DNA of 64,000 nt from Sulfitobacter sp. DSM 110093 (GCF_022788715.1 NZ_CP085169.1:1-64000), one strand, 5' to 3'. Counted from the stretch's first letter, positions 8,715-18,122 are shown. Notes: generated by a model from the sequence alone, not told the origin. Program-made: numbers and translations.

Positions 8715-9492
8715 GTGCTTTTCAAAACCATTTGCTTTGTGCAGTTTTTTGGTCGAAAGCAATTTTAGGGTGTCGGGTGACGCCCTATTCTACCTCGGCT
8801 TGCACTTCCATGGGCCGCGGTAAACTGCGGCGGCCTTCGTTCCATTCCCTGGTTCTTGAGGGTCGTCGCCTTTCTTCGCACATCCCAAAGTGCATCAGGT
8901 TGGGCATACCAGTGGAAATCTGCCCCCGTCTTTGCTTTTTCCTAAAGCGCACGTATATGCATTTTGTGAACGACAGTTGTAGTTCATTCACGCCGGTGCA
9001 TCCTCCCTGCAGCGCCGAATAAATGCGGTGACCCTTTCCCCTTTACACCCCAGGTGGGTCGTCGCCACTTTTTCCGCAGACTGCGCTGCCGAAACAAGTA
9101 CATGCGGTGAGTTAACCCCCCAGTATGATAGCCTCGTTTGGTGTGCGTGTAGAGACTGACAACCAATTCAGAAGTGATGATCGGCTCGGTATCAGGGCAG
9201 TTTGTAGGGAAATATTTCGCGCGGTTCACCGCCACCGAAACCTTAGGTGGAAGCTTGATTGCCCATTTGCCGTGTCCTTTAGAATAGCGTTTGAGAGGGT
9301 CCGCGATTTAGAATGGAACCCATGGTGTACTTGGCTTCCGGGCTTGAATAGCTCTCGGTAATGGTGCGGCTTTGTCGGGAAGATGCCTGCTCTGCCGCCA
9401 CCGTGAGTCCTCAGCCTTGTAAATCGGTAAGAATCTGTTTGATTGGTTAAGTAATTATTCGCGTTCAACACGAACAGATCAGAGGATAGACC
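8715..9492. other. Region without a recognisable gene
   Basis: Reading frames here are short, overlapping and without family likeness. A minus-strand frame at 8984-9235 contains PDTEPIITSELVVS, which weakly resembles NPDAEPVIYPTVRND in the gene-poor region after repC (4242-4439), so both may be scraps of related decayed genes. The last 100 bases must hold the promoter of the downstream binding-protein gene. Confidence 0.4.
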
Positions 9493-11208
9493 ATGCGGTT
9501 CACAGCACATTTACTCGGAGCAACCTCGATGACCTTGCTGTCATCAATGGCGTTTGCCCAAGAGGGCGAGCGCGGTCGCGATGATCAACTCAACATTATC
9601 TACTGGCAAGCGCCTTCAATCTTGAACCCCTATCTATCCGGCGGTGTGAAAGAGCGCGATGCTTCCAGCATGGTGCTTGAGCCTTTGGCCAACGCCGATG
9701 AGAAAGGCGAGCTTGTTCCGAAACTGGCAGTCGAAATCCCAACGGTCGAGAACGGCGGCATGACCGAAGACTTAACTGCTATTACCTGGAAGCTGAAAGA
9801 AGGGGTGACTTGGTCGGACGGCACGCCTCTAACAGCCGATGATGTAAAATTTACGGCAGATTACTGCATGAACCCCGAAGGTGGTTGCGCCCAGCTGTCC
9901 AAGTTTAATGACGTCAAAAATGTCGAAGTCATTGATGACCGGACGATAACAATCCATTTCGTTGAGCCGAAACCTTACCCGTATCTGCCTTTTGTTGGGG
10001 CGGCCTCGCCTATCCTTCAGGCTGCACAGTTTGCTGAATGCGCCGGTGCGCGGGCGCCAGGCTGTACCGAGGAAAACTTCAATCCGATTGGCAGCGGCCC
10101 GTTTGTGGTCACGGACTTTCGGCCAAATGATTCTATCCAGCTTGTTGCAAACGACAGTTATCGCGATCCCGCCAAGCCCGCCTTTGCCAAGCTGAACTTT
10201 AAAGGCGGTGGAGACGCCGTTTCAGCCGCGCGCGCCGTAATGGAAACCGGTGAGTTTGATTACGCGTGGGATTTGTTGATGGCACCTGACGTGCTGGAAA
10301 CAATCGCAGAGGGCGGTACGGGAAAGCCTATTTTTGAGTTCGGTCCCCTTGTCGAGCGGATCGAAATCAATATGACGAACCCTTCTCCGGACCTGCCCCC
10401 GGAAACGCGAGCCACGGTTCAGGAGCCTCATCCTTTTCTTATCGACCGGAATGTTCGGCAAGCCATGAGCATGGCAATCGATCGCGAATTGCTCAACGAA
10501 ATCGGCTACGGTCAGGCAGGACGGCCAACCTGCAATCTGGTTCCCGCACCGCCGATTTATAGCTCTGACAATACTGAATGTATGACGCAGGATTTGGAAG
10601 CTGCGAAAGCACTTTTGGATGAAGCAGGCTGGCTGGACGAAGACGGGGACGGCGTACGCGAGAAAGACGGTATGCGTCTGTCGATCGTGTTTCAGACCTC
10701 TACCAACGCCGTGCGTCAAGACTTCCAGGCGCTGATCAAAGACTGGTGGAACCAGATCGGCATCGAGGTTGAGTTGCGTAACATCGACGCGTCGGTCTTT
10801 TTCGGCGGCGACCCCGGTAGCCCCGACACTTTTCCCAAGTTCTATGCCGATGTCGAAATGTATGCGAACCTCTATGACGGCACTGATCCGCAAGCCTATC
10901 TCGCGCAGCGCCGTTGTGGGAATGAGCCAAAGCCATCAACCCAGTGGCAGGGCGAGAACATCAACCGCTTTTGCGATGAGGAATACGACTCCCTGCTGGA
11001 TGAGCTATCTCGCACCAGCAAGATCGAAGATCGCGCGCGTCTGGTTGAACGTCTGAACGACATTATCACGACCGAGAGCAAATCCATGCTGCCGCTAATC
11101 AACCGCGCGGCGGTGGCAGCACAGGGTAACACGCTTGGTGGCGTCAAGCTGAACGCTTGGGACAGCGACCTGTGGAACGTCGCGGACTGGTATCGCACCG
11201 AAGGCTGA
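9493..11208 (+). CDS. Peptide/opine-type ABC transporter substrate-binding protein (family 5)
   Basis: A periplasmic binding protein of the DppA/OppA family, 571 residues. A signal peptide (about 1-22, ending AFAQ) precedes a typical family 5 sequence: WQAPSILNPYLSGG, TWKLKEGVTWSDGTPLTADDVKFT (about 94-117), NPIGSGPFVV and DRNVRQAMSMAIDRELL. AGAGGA seven bases upstream supports the start. No permease or ATPase genes are adjacent: the gene is preceded by a gene-free stretch and followed at once by a terminator. It is therefore an orphan that must use a transporter encoded elsewhere, or has another role such as sensing. The ligand cannot be told from sequence. Confidence 0.93.
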   Translation: MRFTAHLLGATSMTLLSSMAFAQEGERGRDDQLNIIYWQAPSILNPYLSGGVKERDASSMVLEPLANADEKGELVPKLAVEIPTVENGGMTEDLTAITWKLKEGVTWSDGTPLTADDVKFTADYCMNPEGGCAQLSKFNDVKNVEVIDDRTITIHFVEPKPYPYLPFVGAASPILQAAQFAECAGARAPGCTEENFNPIGSGPFVVTDFRPNDSIQLVANDSYRDPAKPAFAKLNFKGGGDAVSAARAVMETGEFDYAWDLLMAPDVLETIAEGGTGKPIFEFGPLVERIEINMTNPSPDLPPETRATVQEPHPFLIDRNVRQAMSMAIDRELLNEIGYGQAGRPTCNLVPAPPIYSSDNTECMTQDLEAAKALLDEAGWLDEDGDGVREKDGMRLSIVFQTSTNAVRQDFQALIKDWWNQIGIEVELRNIDASVFFGGDPGSPDTFPKFYADVEMYANLYDGTDPQAYLAQRRCGNEPKPSTQWQGENINRFCDEEYDSLLDELSRTSKIEDRARLVERLNDIITTESKSMLPLINRAAVAAQGNTLGGVKLNAWDSDLWNVADWYRTEG

Positions 11209-11212
11209 AAAA

Positions 11213-11241
11213 AAGCGGTGGCCTTTATCGGGCCACCGCTT
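11213..11241 (+). terminator. Terminator after the orphan binding protein
   Basis: An 11-bp perfect stem (AAGCGGTGGCC / GGCCACCGCTT) with a 7-base loop starts five bases after the stop. The 3' side lacks a strong T-run, but the A-rich 5' side would give a U-run on the other strand, so it may also end transcription from the right. Confidence 0.75.
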
Positions 11242-11272
11242 CAACATTCAGACGATTGTCTGTCTCCAGATC

Positions 11273-11383
11273 TCATGGGCCAGAGCGGACTGCCACAACT
11301 TCGATTTCAACCAGCCAAGCCGGGGTCGCCAATCCCGCGACGGTGAAGACCGACCGCAGCAGAGACTCCGTGCGCCAAGGATC
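11273..11383 (-). pseudogene. C-terminal remnant of a RidA/YjgF-family gene
   Basis: The minus strand reads TESLLRSVFTVAGLATPAW and then LVEIEVVAVRSGP before a TGA at 11273. This is the characteristic C-terminal strand of RidA-like enamine/imine deaminases (about 35 of the usual 115-130 residues). The reading frame runs straight into an IS3-type transposase remnant at about 11384, so the rest of the gene was removed. It lies downstream of the P450-TRAP operon in the same direction and may once have been its last gene. Confidence 0.7.
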
Positions 11384-11783
11384 TGAGTTTTCCAAGCATA
11401 GAGCGTCGGCCGACTAACTCCGAACTTTTCGGCTAGGGCCTGGGCACTTTCATGACGACTATATAGCCCGACCACAGCAGCCTGTTTCGCGGCGTCAGAG
11501 TGATTGCCAGGGCCATATGTCGCGTTGGAGGCCGTCTTCGTGGCAGGAAAGGCCTCGCGCACCTAAACAGTCGGCGTGGCTCGGCCTGGATAGCCCAAAG
11601 CGCGCGCGTCGCCGATCGTATCTGCAAGTCCTGCAGACGTTGGTATTTTTGATGCCACCCTCTCAAGGCGTTCTTCGTTGGATACCCCAACTCACGGATG
11701 GTGTCACGGATGGTGGCCTGCACGCGCTTGCCGAGCTTGATATAAAGCTTAACCGCGCGCAGTCGTTCTTCGTAGCTGTACAT
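11384..11783 (-). pseudogene. IS3-family transposase OrfA remnant, frameshifted and truncated
   Basis: From the ATG at 11783 the minus strand encodes MYSYEERLRAVKLYIKLGKR and RELGYPTKNALRGWHQKYQ, the typical start of OrfA in one IS3 subgroup. The reading then shifts frame and continues with SDAAKQAAVVGLYSRHESAQ and FGVSRPTLYAWKTQILG, a second helix-turn-helix-like part. The sequence TIRDTIRELG suggests a small internal duplication. No OrfB follows: the element stops at the RidA remnant. A 9-bp inverted pair (GGACTATCT/AGATAGTCC) sits directly upstream at 11784-11804. The element is inactive. Confidence 0.8.
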
Positions 11784-11886
11784 GGACTATCTCCAAGATA
11801 GTCCAACTTTTCGTCCGCACCTCCGTGTGATTGAGTTTCTTTCCTACGAATAGGCACTCAGGCTGGCCGGTTGACTCATTCGCAAT

Positions 11887-11917
11887 AAGCATGCCGCTGC
11901 AACAGTGCGGCATGCTT
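11887..11917 (-). terminator. Hairpin downstream of dctM
   Basis: A perfect 11-bp stem (AAGCATGCCGC / GCGGCATGCTT) with a 9-base loop lies 76 bases after the dctM stop. The U-run is weak, but position and stability fit an operon terminator. Confidence 0.6.
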
Positions 11918-11992
11918 ATATTCCCTTGGAGCACCTAGAGCCCCGAATATGAAGTCTTCGCGACCCGGCCTATCCATCGCGCAGGGAGCTGT

Positions 11993-13300
11993 TCAGAAGG
12001 TCTGGCTTGGCAGCCATAGTACAATCGCAGGAAAGGCCAAAAGTATCGCCAGCCGTAGAATATCAGCTAGGATGAACGGCAGGATGCCCTTAACGACTGT
12101 GGTTTGCGAAACGTCACGGGCGGCGGCTTGCACCACAAAAAGGTTCATTCCGATTGGGGGCGTGATCAGCCCAATTTCAGCAACCGTAACCACCACAATC
12201 CCAAACCAGATTAAGTTAAAGTCCAACTCCAGCGCCACGGGGGCCAATAGAGGCACAGTCAGCAAGATCATCGACATCGCGTCCATGAAACACCCAAGGA
12301 TCACGTAAAAGATCAAGATCATCACCATAACCGATAGCGGACCGAGCCCTGAACTGCGGATCTGATCGATCAACATTTGGGGCAGGCCAGTATTCTCAAG
12401 AAAGAAGTTGAAAAGCGCCGCACCGATCAGAATGAAAAAGATCATCGCGGTTAATCCCGCCGTTTCAAACACGGACAGGCTGAGCACTTCGCGGTTCAAC
12501 TCACCCGAGAATACGGCCAGAAAAAAGGCACCGACTGCGCCGACGGCTGCCGCCTCGGTGGGAGAGAACCAACCAAGATAGATTCCTCCGATGACCAACC
12601 CGAACAGTGCAAGTACCTGCCAAACTTGGCCAAGGTATCGCAAGCGCGTGCCCCAGCCTGCTCTTTCGGCCGGAGGTGCCATTTCAGGCTTTATGCGCAC
12701 CTGTACCATGATGGCGCCTGCGTATAGCAGCGCGCCCAGAATGCCAGGTACCAGCGCCCCGATGAACAACTGGCCAATAGAACTTTGCGTGAGCAGACCG
12801 TAAATTACCAACAGAATCGAGGGCGGGATCAAAACACCCAATGTGCCCCCTGCGGCGACGGTAGCGGTGGAAAGCGATGGGCTATAACCGTGACGCTTCA
12901 TCTCGGGCAAAGCGACGCGGCCGATGGTGGCCACGGTCGCCAGCGATGATCCACAAATCGCGCCAAAGAAGGCGCTCGCGCCAACGGTTGTCACTGCCAG
13001 CCCGCCTCGCCTGTGACCAATAAACGCATTGATAGCATTGAACAGCGACCGGGATAGCCCGGCATGCGACGCAAACACGCCCATCATGACGAATAGTGGA
13101 ATCACTGAGAACGAATAAGGAAAGATTGATTCAAAAGGGCTGGATCCGAGGATGTAAGACACGCCCATCCAGCCGTTCAGATACCAGTAGCCCAAGGCCC
13201 CAATGACACCCATCGAGATCGCAACCGGCAGGCCAAGTGCGATCAGCACCAGCGCCGCAACAAAGCCTGCCACGCCAAGGATTGGATCACTCATAACCAA
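11993..13300 (-). CDS. dctM: TRAP transporter large permease DctM
   Basis: The 12-segment membrane channel of a tripartite ATP-independent periplasmic transporter, which moves organic acids or similar solutes using an ion gradient. Strongly hydrophobic helices run through the whole 435 residues. Family signatures include SSLATVATIGRVALPEMKRHGY, TLGVLIPPSILLVIYGL and LITPPIGMNLFV. It overlaps the end of dctQ; a second ATG (MSDPILG) at 13294 may be the real start. It is the last gene of the operon P450-dctP-dctQ-dctM. The substrate is unknown but is presumably the P450 substrate or a relative of it. Confidence 0.95.
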   Translation of the reverse strand: MVMSDPILGVAGFVAALVLIALGLPVAISMGVIGALGYWYLNGWMGVSYILGSSPFESIFPYSFSVIPLFVMMGVFASHAGLSRSLFNAINAFIGHRRGGLAVTTVGASAFFGAICGSSLATVATIGRVALPEMKRHGYSPSLSTATVAAGGTLGVLIPPSILLVIYGLLTQSSIGQLFIGALVPGILGALLYAGAIMVQVRIKPEMAPPAERAGWGTRLRYLGQVWQVLALFGLVIGGIYLGWFSPTEAAAVGAVGAFFLAVFSGELNREVLSLSVFETAGLTAMIFFILIGAALFNFFLENTGLPQMLIDQIRSSGLGPLSVMVMILIFYVILGCFMDAMSMILLTVPLLAPVALELDFNLIWFGIVVVTVAEIGLITPPIGMNLFVVQAAARDVSQTTVVKGILPFILADILRLAILLAFPAIVLWLPSQTF

Positions 13301-13775
13301 GCTCCCGTCTTAGCGATACCGCGAGTTCCATGACGATCGCCAACAGGGACACCGCCAAACCGATCAGCAGCGGATACCAATACCACGCGATTGGAATGCC
13401 CAACTGCTGAGACTTGTCGCCAAACATGGTTCGGGTCTCGAACGTCAGATAGCCTTGCCAGAGCATCAGGGCGACCAGCACCAAACTTGCCGTAGCAGCC
13501 AGCAGCTTCAGCGGAATCATTAACGGGCCTGGCATCACCGACAGAAGAAAATCAACACTGACATGGGCCGCGGTGAAGAATGCGAAAGGCATCGTCAGCC
13601 AAGCGCCAGTGACAACGAACAATTGCACCAGATCGACCACACCTTCGATAGGATAGCCAAAGCGGCGCCCTACAACATCGACGACTGTCACGGAGGCCGC
13701 CGCGCCAAAAGCGGCGACACCCAAGACGGCTAACCCATTGATCAGCCAACCGGCAATCTTCGAAACCTGTTCCAC
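13287..13775 (-). CDS. dctQ: TRAP transporter small permease DctQ
   Basis: The four-helix small permease that pairs with DctM, 162 residues. Helices are visible at about 12-34, 50-70, 90-110 and 132-152, with the family stretch VVDVVGRRFGYPIEGVVDL between the first two. It follows dctP after a 76-base gap holding a hairpin, and its end overlaps the dctM start, so the two permeases are translationally coupled. Confidence 0.92.
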   Translation of the reverse strand: MEQVSKIAGWLINGLAVLGVAAFGAAASVTVVDVVGRRFGYPIEGVVDLVQLFVVTGAWLTMPFAFFTAAHVSVDFLLSVMPGPLMIPLKLLAATASLVLVALMLWQGYLTFETRTMFGDKSQQLGIPIAWYWYPLLIGLAVSLLAIVMELAVSLRRELGYE

Positions 13776-13800
13776 GTGATCCCCTCCCCTTCAAAAAGGA

Positions 13801-13827
13801 CCGGCCCAAGGTTGCTCCCAGGGCCGG
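13801..13827 (-). terminator. Attenuating hairpin between dctP and dctQ
   Basis: CCGGCCC and GGGCCGG form a 7-bp GC stem 24 bases after the dctP stop, and the minus strand continues with TCCTTTTTG. This is an intrinsic-terminator-like structure inside an operon. It would leave the binding protein in excess over the membrane components, a common arrangement for transporters. Confidence 0.6.
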
Positions 13828-13851
13828 AACTCGCGACGCAATCCCGCAGGA

Positions 13852-14877
13852 TCAGTCCTGCGCCGCTTCAAATTCGGCAATCTTCTCCTGCATCGCCTGA
13901 TAGATTTCGACACCATTGTCGATGCCTTCATCCTTCACCGACGCGAGGTAGCTATCCATCATCGGCTGCAAGGCTTCACGCCAGCGAGCACGCTCTTCGG
14001 GTGAAAGTTGGGTAATTTCATGGCCCGCATCAATCGCGTCTTGACGGCCCGGCACGTCCCATTCGCTCCACCAATCGCCGAACTTACCCACCAATTCTGC
14101 ACCTGATGCCTGATCGACGCAGGCCTGCGCTTCTGCGCTTAGGCTGTCATAGGACCGCTGGTTCATGATGTAGAAGAACGACACAGTATAGGCACCGAGA
14201 TCCAAGTGGTAGTTCAGCACTTCGTTCAGGCCAAAACTTTTAACAGGGTCCCACGGGAAAACAGTGCCATCAATGACGCCACGTTGCAGGCTTTCATAGA
14301 CCTCGCCCGGCGGTAGGCCCTGGGGGTCGGCGCCCAGGGCGGACAGCATTTCAGAAACCGCTGGGCTGGGCGTTCGGATGCGCAACCCATCCATATCCTT
14401 CATTGTCTCGACTTTTTTCTCGTTTGTGTGCAACAACCCACCGTTATGGGCATGCAGTGCCAGCACCTTAAGTCCATCATATTCTTCGGCCAGATGTGTC
14501 GGTAGCAGTTCCCACAGCGCATAGCTGGCAGCCCCTGCGTCATTGGTAAGGAAAGGCATGTCAATCAAAGAGGTGCGCGGGAACCGCCCGCGTGGAATCC
14601 CGTGTAGCCCGTGCGCGATGTCAACTACACCCGCCATAACCTGTTCTTGCTGCCGCGCGACGTTGCCCAGTTGGCTGCCTGCAGGAAAGATCTCAAACTG
14701 GACCTCGCCACCGGTGCATTCGGTCACCTGTTCGGCCCAAGGAACGATAAAATCGGTGTGAATCCCGTGTACTGCGGGCAGGTAGTGGCTAATCTTGAGC
14801 GTTGTTTCCGCCTGAGCGGTTGTGGCCAAGGTCGCAGTCGCGGCTACGCTGGCAATGAGGATATTCTTAAGTGACAT
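13852..14877 (-). CDS. dctP: TRAP transporter substrate-binding protein DctP
   Basis: The periplasmic ligand-binding subunit of the TRAP system. A signal peptide (MSLKNILIASVAATATLA, cleaved after AQA) precedes the DctP fold: HYLPAVHGIHTDFIVPWAEQ, GEVQFEIFPAGSQLG, and the ligand-contact region GLRIRTPSPAVSEMLSALGA, where the conserved arginine normally binds the carboxylate of the substrate. The ATG at 14877 has GGAGG a few bases upstream and is preferred over an upstream in-frame ATG. It lies 45 bases after the P450 gene in the same operon. Confidence 0.94.
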   Translation of the reverse strand: MSLKNILIASVAATATLATTAQAETTLKISHYLPAVHGIHTDFIVPWAEQVTECTGGEVQFEIFPAGSQLGNVARQQEQVMAGVVDIAHGLHGIPRGRFPRTSLIDMPFLTNDAGAASYALWELLPTHLAEEYDGLKVLALHAHNGGLLHTNEKKVETMKDMDGLRIRTPSPAVSEMLSALGADPQGLPPGEVYESLQRGVIDGTVFPWDPVKSFGLNEVLNYHLDLGAYTVSFFYIMNQRSYDSLSAEAQACVDQASGAELVGKFGDWWSEWDVPGRQDAIDAGHEITQLSPEERARWREALQPMMDSYLASVKDEGIDNGVEIYQAMQEKIAEFEAAQD

Positions 14878-14922
14878 TTTGAGGTCCTCCCTGTTTGTCG
14901 TCGTCATTCTGTGATTGTTCTC

Positions 14923-17265
14923 TTAAAGGGCAAGCTTAATTCGCGCCCCGTTCTTGGATCGCGAACAGCAGGTCATCATACGGTTGCTTTCGGCACGTTC
15001 GGCCCGCGTTAGAACCATGTCTCGGTGGTCGATTTCTCCCTCGACCACGGCCACCTCGCATGATCCGCACAGCCCTTCGCGGCAATCGCAGGCGACATCG
15101 ATCCCTGCCGCCATGATCGCATCCAGCAAAGTAGTGTCGGCAGCGACTTTGATTACCAAACCTGAGTCCGTCAGTTCCGCCTCAAACGCCTGCTCTTTGT
15201 CGGGGTCAATGCCCGTGGCGCTGGTCGAAAAATGCTCGAAGTGGAATGTGCCTTCGGGTAGATCCTTGGTCAGCGTCTCCAGCGCACTCAGCAGCCCCTT
15301 AGGCCCGCATGCGTAGATTTGGGCGCCATCTTCCAGACCCGCGACCATGTCGGGCAGGTCCATCCGATCACCTTCGTCCCCTGCATACAACGACAGGCGC
15401 GCGCCGTGATCGCGGGTCACACGGTCCAAAAACGCCATGGTTGATTTAGATCGGCCAGCATAATGGAGTGCATAACTCTGCCCCAAGGCCTTTAGACGGT
15501 CGGCCATCGCAAGGATCGGCGTGATCCCAATGCCGCCCGCAACAAGCACCACATGCGGCGCGGTTTCATCAAGCCGGAACAGGTTCGATGGCCCGCGCAT
15601 ACGGATTTCCGCGCCAGCACTGAGGGTTTCATGAATATGCCGAGACCCGCCACGCCCTAGTTCCTCGCGCAGAATAGCAACACGATAGCTGTCACTCTCG
15701 GGCACACCACATAGCGAATACTTACGGTCATACGCGCCAACGCAGAGCTCAATATGCGACCCGGCAGTCCATTTAGGCAAGGGGCGACCCTGCGCGTCTT
15801 CAATGGTCAGGCCAAGGATGCCGTCAGCCTCTTGGCGCACCTCCGCGATCCGTACCTTTCGCGCGATGTCGCGCCGTGCGGGGGGGCCTACGGCAAAGGT
15901 GCGACGGGGGTGGATCGCATTCGGGTCGGTTCGCTCTGGGTTCTGTGCGGGATCCCATTCGACCCACAGTTCATTCGGTCCCCGGAATGAGGTGTTGGGT
16001 AGGTAGTCAAATTCCTGCTCGGACAGCCGCAAATGGGGCAGGCGGCGGGTCACTTCTTCGAGGAAGATCCGCATTTCCATCCGCCCGATGTTCTTGCCCA
16101 TACATTGATGCGCGCCATAACCGAACGTCAGGTGGTCAATGGCATTGTCGCGGTAGATATCAAAGGTATCAGCCCCTTCGAAATGCCGTTCATCCTGATT
16201 GCCAGAGGCCTGCACAATCAACAACTTTGCGCCCTCGGGCAGATCGACACCATTCAATGTTGTCGGCGCCGTGGTCTGGCGGCGCCACGCGACGATTGAC
16301 CCAGCATAACGCAGACATTCCTCAACCGCATTGGGGATCAGGGAGGGGTCCGCACAGATATCGTTCCAAGCATCGGGATGCGTCAGCAGGGTTTTGAACA
16401 TGTTGGCAGACGCCAGCGAGGTCGTTTCATGCGCCGCGACGATGATCGCCATCATCATCGAATGCACATAGCTGTCGGTAACAATCTCGGGCATCTCAGC
16501 GTTCATGCGAATAGTGTGATGCATCCAACCGGTTCCCTCCGGCTCGGCACGCATCTTTTCGATGATCTCACCCGCATATTGCCAGAAACGCCCTACATCG
16601 TGGGCGACTTCGATCTGCTTTTGATCCGAAGGCTTGCCCCATGTGTTCACCGAATGCGCTACGGAAAAGGTCTTGAGGGTGGCAATTTCGTCTTCGGGAA
16701 CGCCAAGGAAATGCAGCGCCACCAGCAGCGGCACTTCGTATAACATGCCATCAATCAAATCGACCCGCCCGCTGTCGATAAAAGCATCAATCTTTTCGCG
16801 TGTCAGGCGACGGATCATATCCTGCTGCTGTTCCAGATTCTCGGGCATGAAGTGGTCAAGCAGTGCGCGCCGCCGCTCCATATGCGCGGGCTCGTCCTCG
16901 TTCACCATGGTGCGGGCCATAGCGTAGTCATAGCCCTTGAGGATCTCTTGCGCCTCTGCTGTGGCGGGGGTGATCTTCTCCAAAACGTTCCGTGGGGAAA
17001 ACAGGATAGGGTCGCGAAACACCGCTTTGATGTCATCGTACCGGGAAACCACCCAATATCCCAGTTTTGGGGCGTAAAAAACCGGGAGCTGGTCGCGCGA
17101 CCAACGCAGAGCTTCGGCCGGATCAAGCTGATATGGCCCTTCGAAAGCATCAAATGCCTCCGCCATAGCCGTCGGATCTGTAACTGGACAACCACGCTCC
17201 GCGCCCGGAGAGCCCGCTGTGCCAAATGGGCAGCCCTTATCTTTGCTCACGGTTTGGTCGACCAT
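14923..17265 (-). CDS. Self-sufficient cytochrome P450 fused to reductase (CYP116B type)
   Basis: A 780-residue single-chain monooxygenase. The P450 domain (about 40-430) has an I-helix with AAHETTS near 276 and the haem ligand Cys in FGYGAHQCMG near 386. It is followed by a phthalate-dioxygenase-reductase-like FMN/NAD(P)H domain (about 460-690, with YSLCGVP and VAGGIGITPILAMAD) and a C-terminal plant-type [2Fe-2S] ferredoxin (CDCREGLCGSC near 727-737 and a last Cys near 763). This order and length define the CYP116B/P450RhF class, which needs no partner proteins and hydroxylates or O-dealkylates small organic compounds. It heads an operon with a TRAP transporter and is divergent from an IclR regulator. 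Confidence 0.95.
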   Translation of the reverse strand: MVDQTVSKDKGCPFGTAGSPGAERGCPVTDPTAMAEAFDAFEGPYQLDPAEALRWSRDQLPVFYAPKLGYWVVSRYDDIKAVFRDPILFSPRNVLEKITPATAEAQEILKGYDYAMARTMVNEDEPAHMERRRALLDHFMPENLEQQQDMIRRLTREKIDAFIDSGRVDLIDGMLYEVPLLVALHFLGVPEDEIATLKTFSVAHSVNTWGKPSDQKQIEVAHDVGRFWQYAGEIIEKMRAEPEGTGWMHHTIRMNAEMPEIVTDSYVHSMMMAIIVAAHETTSLASANMFKTLLTHPDAWNDICADPSLIPNAVEECLRYAGSIVAWRRQTTAPTTLNGVDLPEGAKLLIVQASGNQDERHFEGADTFDIYRDNAIDHLTFGYGAHQCMGKNIGRMEMRIFLEEVTRRLPHLRLSEQEFDYLPNTSFRGPNELWVEWDPAQNPERTDPNAIHPRRTFAVGPPARRDIARKVRIAEVRQEADGILGLTIEDAQGRPLPKWTAGSHIELCVGAYDRKYSLCGVPESDSYRVAILREELGRGGSRHIHETLSAGAEIRMRGPSNLFRLDETAPHVVLVAGGIGITPILAMADRLKALGQSYALHYAGRSKSTMAFLDRVTRDHGARLSLYAGDEGDRMDLPDMVAGLEDGAQIYACGPKGLLSALETLTKDLPEGTFHFEHFSTSATGIDPDKEQAFEAELTDSGLVIKVAADTTLLDAIMAAGIDVACDCREGLCGSCEVAVVEGEIDHRDMVLTRAERAESNRMMTCCSRSKNGARIKLAL

Positions 17266-17438
17266 CCTTTCGCTCCCCCTCAGTCACGATGCTCCGAGTC
17301 CGTTCTATTTTACGTATAATGAACAGACAATCACTAATATAGTTACATCTTGAGATTTTATGGGCGAGTTAGTAACGATATACGCAAAACATATTATCAA
17401 TTCACACTGAGCCATCCAGCAAAGGGACCGATTGCACA
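17266..17438. promoter_or_regulatory. Divergent P450/IclR control region
   Basis: An AT-rich 173-bp stretch between two divergent start codons. It must hold the promoters of both the P450-TRAP operon and the regulator. An interrupted inverted pair, AGTTAC and GTAACG, lies around 17340-17375 and could be the IclR operator, but the match is weak. Confidence 0.5.
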
Positions 17439-18122
17439 ATGACCACCGGCAAGCTGCAGACACTCGACCGCGGCATCGAAGCATTGTTACTGGTGGCTGA
17501 AGCACCAGAGGGATTGACAGTTGGCGAGATTGCCTCACGGCTGGATCTTCACCGCGCGGTTACGTACCGCATTGTCGCGACACTGGCAGAACGCTGTATG
17601 CTGCGACGGGTTGCCAACGGTCGCATCGTGTTGGGCGCTGCGACTTATCAGCTGGGCGCATCCATAGTGGATAGCATTCGCTCCCATGCCCTACCCGTTT
17701 TGGAACGCCTCGCTGAAACCACCGGTGCCACTGCATTTCTTTCGATGGCTGACGCTGAGGAATGTGAGGTTGTGATGACCGCTGAACCGCGTGAGGTGGC
17801 GATTGCGATCCACTACCGGGTTGGCCGTCGGCATCCTATCACTCGGGGGGCTGCTGGGATCGCAATTCTTGCGGCGCGCCCTGAAACCAGCATGGATACA
17901 CCAGATATCCGCTTTGCCCGTAACCATGGTTACAGCATCACTCAAGGCCAATTGCATAAGGGCGCGGTGGGCGTATCCAGTGCCGTGCGCCTCTCTAGGG
18001 GTGGTCGTGCTCCGCAGGAATTTTCGATCGGAGTCGTGGCGTTGGAAGATCTGAAACTTGAGGAAGCGGCGCAAGCTGTGCTGGATGCAGCTCAGACCCT
18101 ATCAAAAGCCGTCGGACGCTAA
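17439..18122 (+). CDS. IclR-family transcriptional regulator
   Basis: A 227-residue regulator. The N-terminal winged helix (about 3-65) contains LTVGEIASRLDLHRAVTYRIVATL, and the C-terminal IclR effector domain follows with YQLGASIVDSIRSHALPVLERL and HYRVGRRHPITRGAAGIAILA. IclR proteins bind small catabolic metabolites. It is transcribed away from the P450-TRAP operon from a shared intergenic region, so it is the likely regulator of that operon and of itself. The C-terminal domain appears slightly short but ends naturally. Downstream sequence is IS3 remnant. Confidence 0.92.
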   Translation: MTTGKLQTLDRGIEALLLVAEAPEGLTVGEIASRLDLHRAVTYRIVATLAERCMLRRVANGRIVLGAATYQLGASIVDSIRSHALPVLERLAETTGATAFLSMADAEECEVVMTAEPREVAIAIHYRVGRRHPITRGAAGIAILAARPETSMDTPDIRFARNHGYSITQGQLHKGAVGVSSAVRLSRGGRAPQEFSIGVVALEDLKLEEAAQAVLDAAQTLSKAVGR

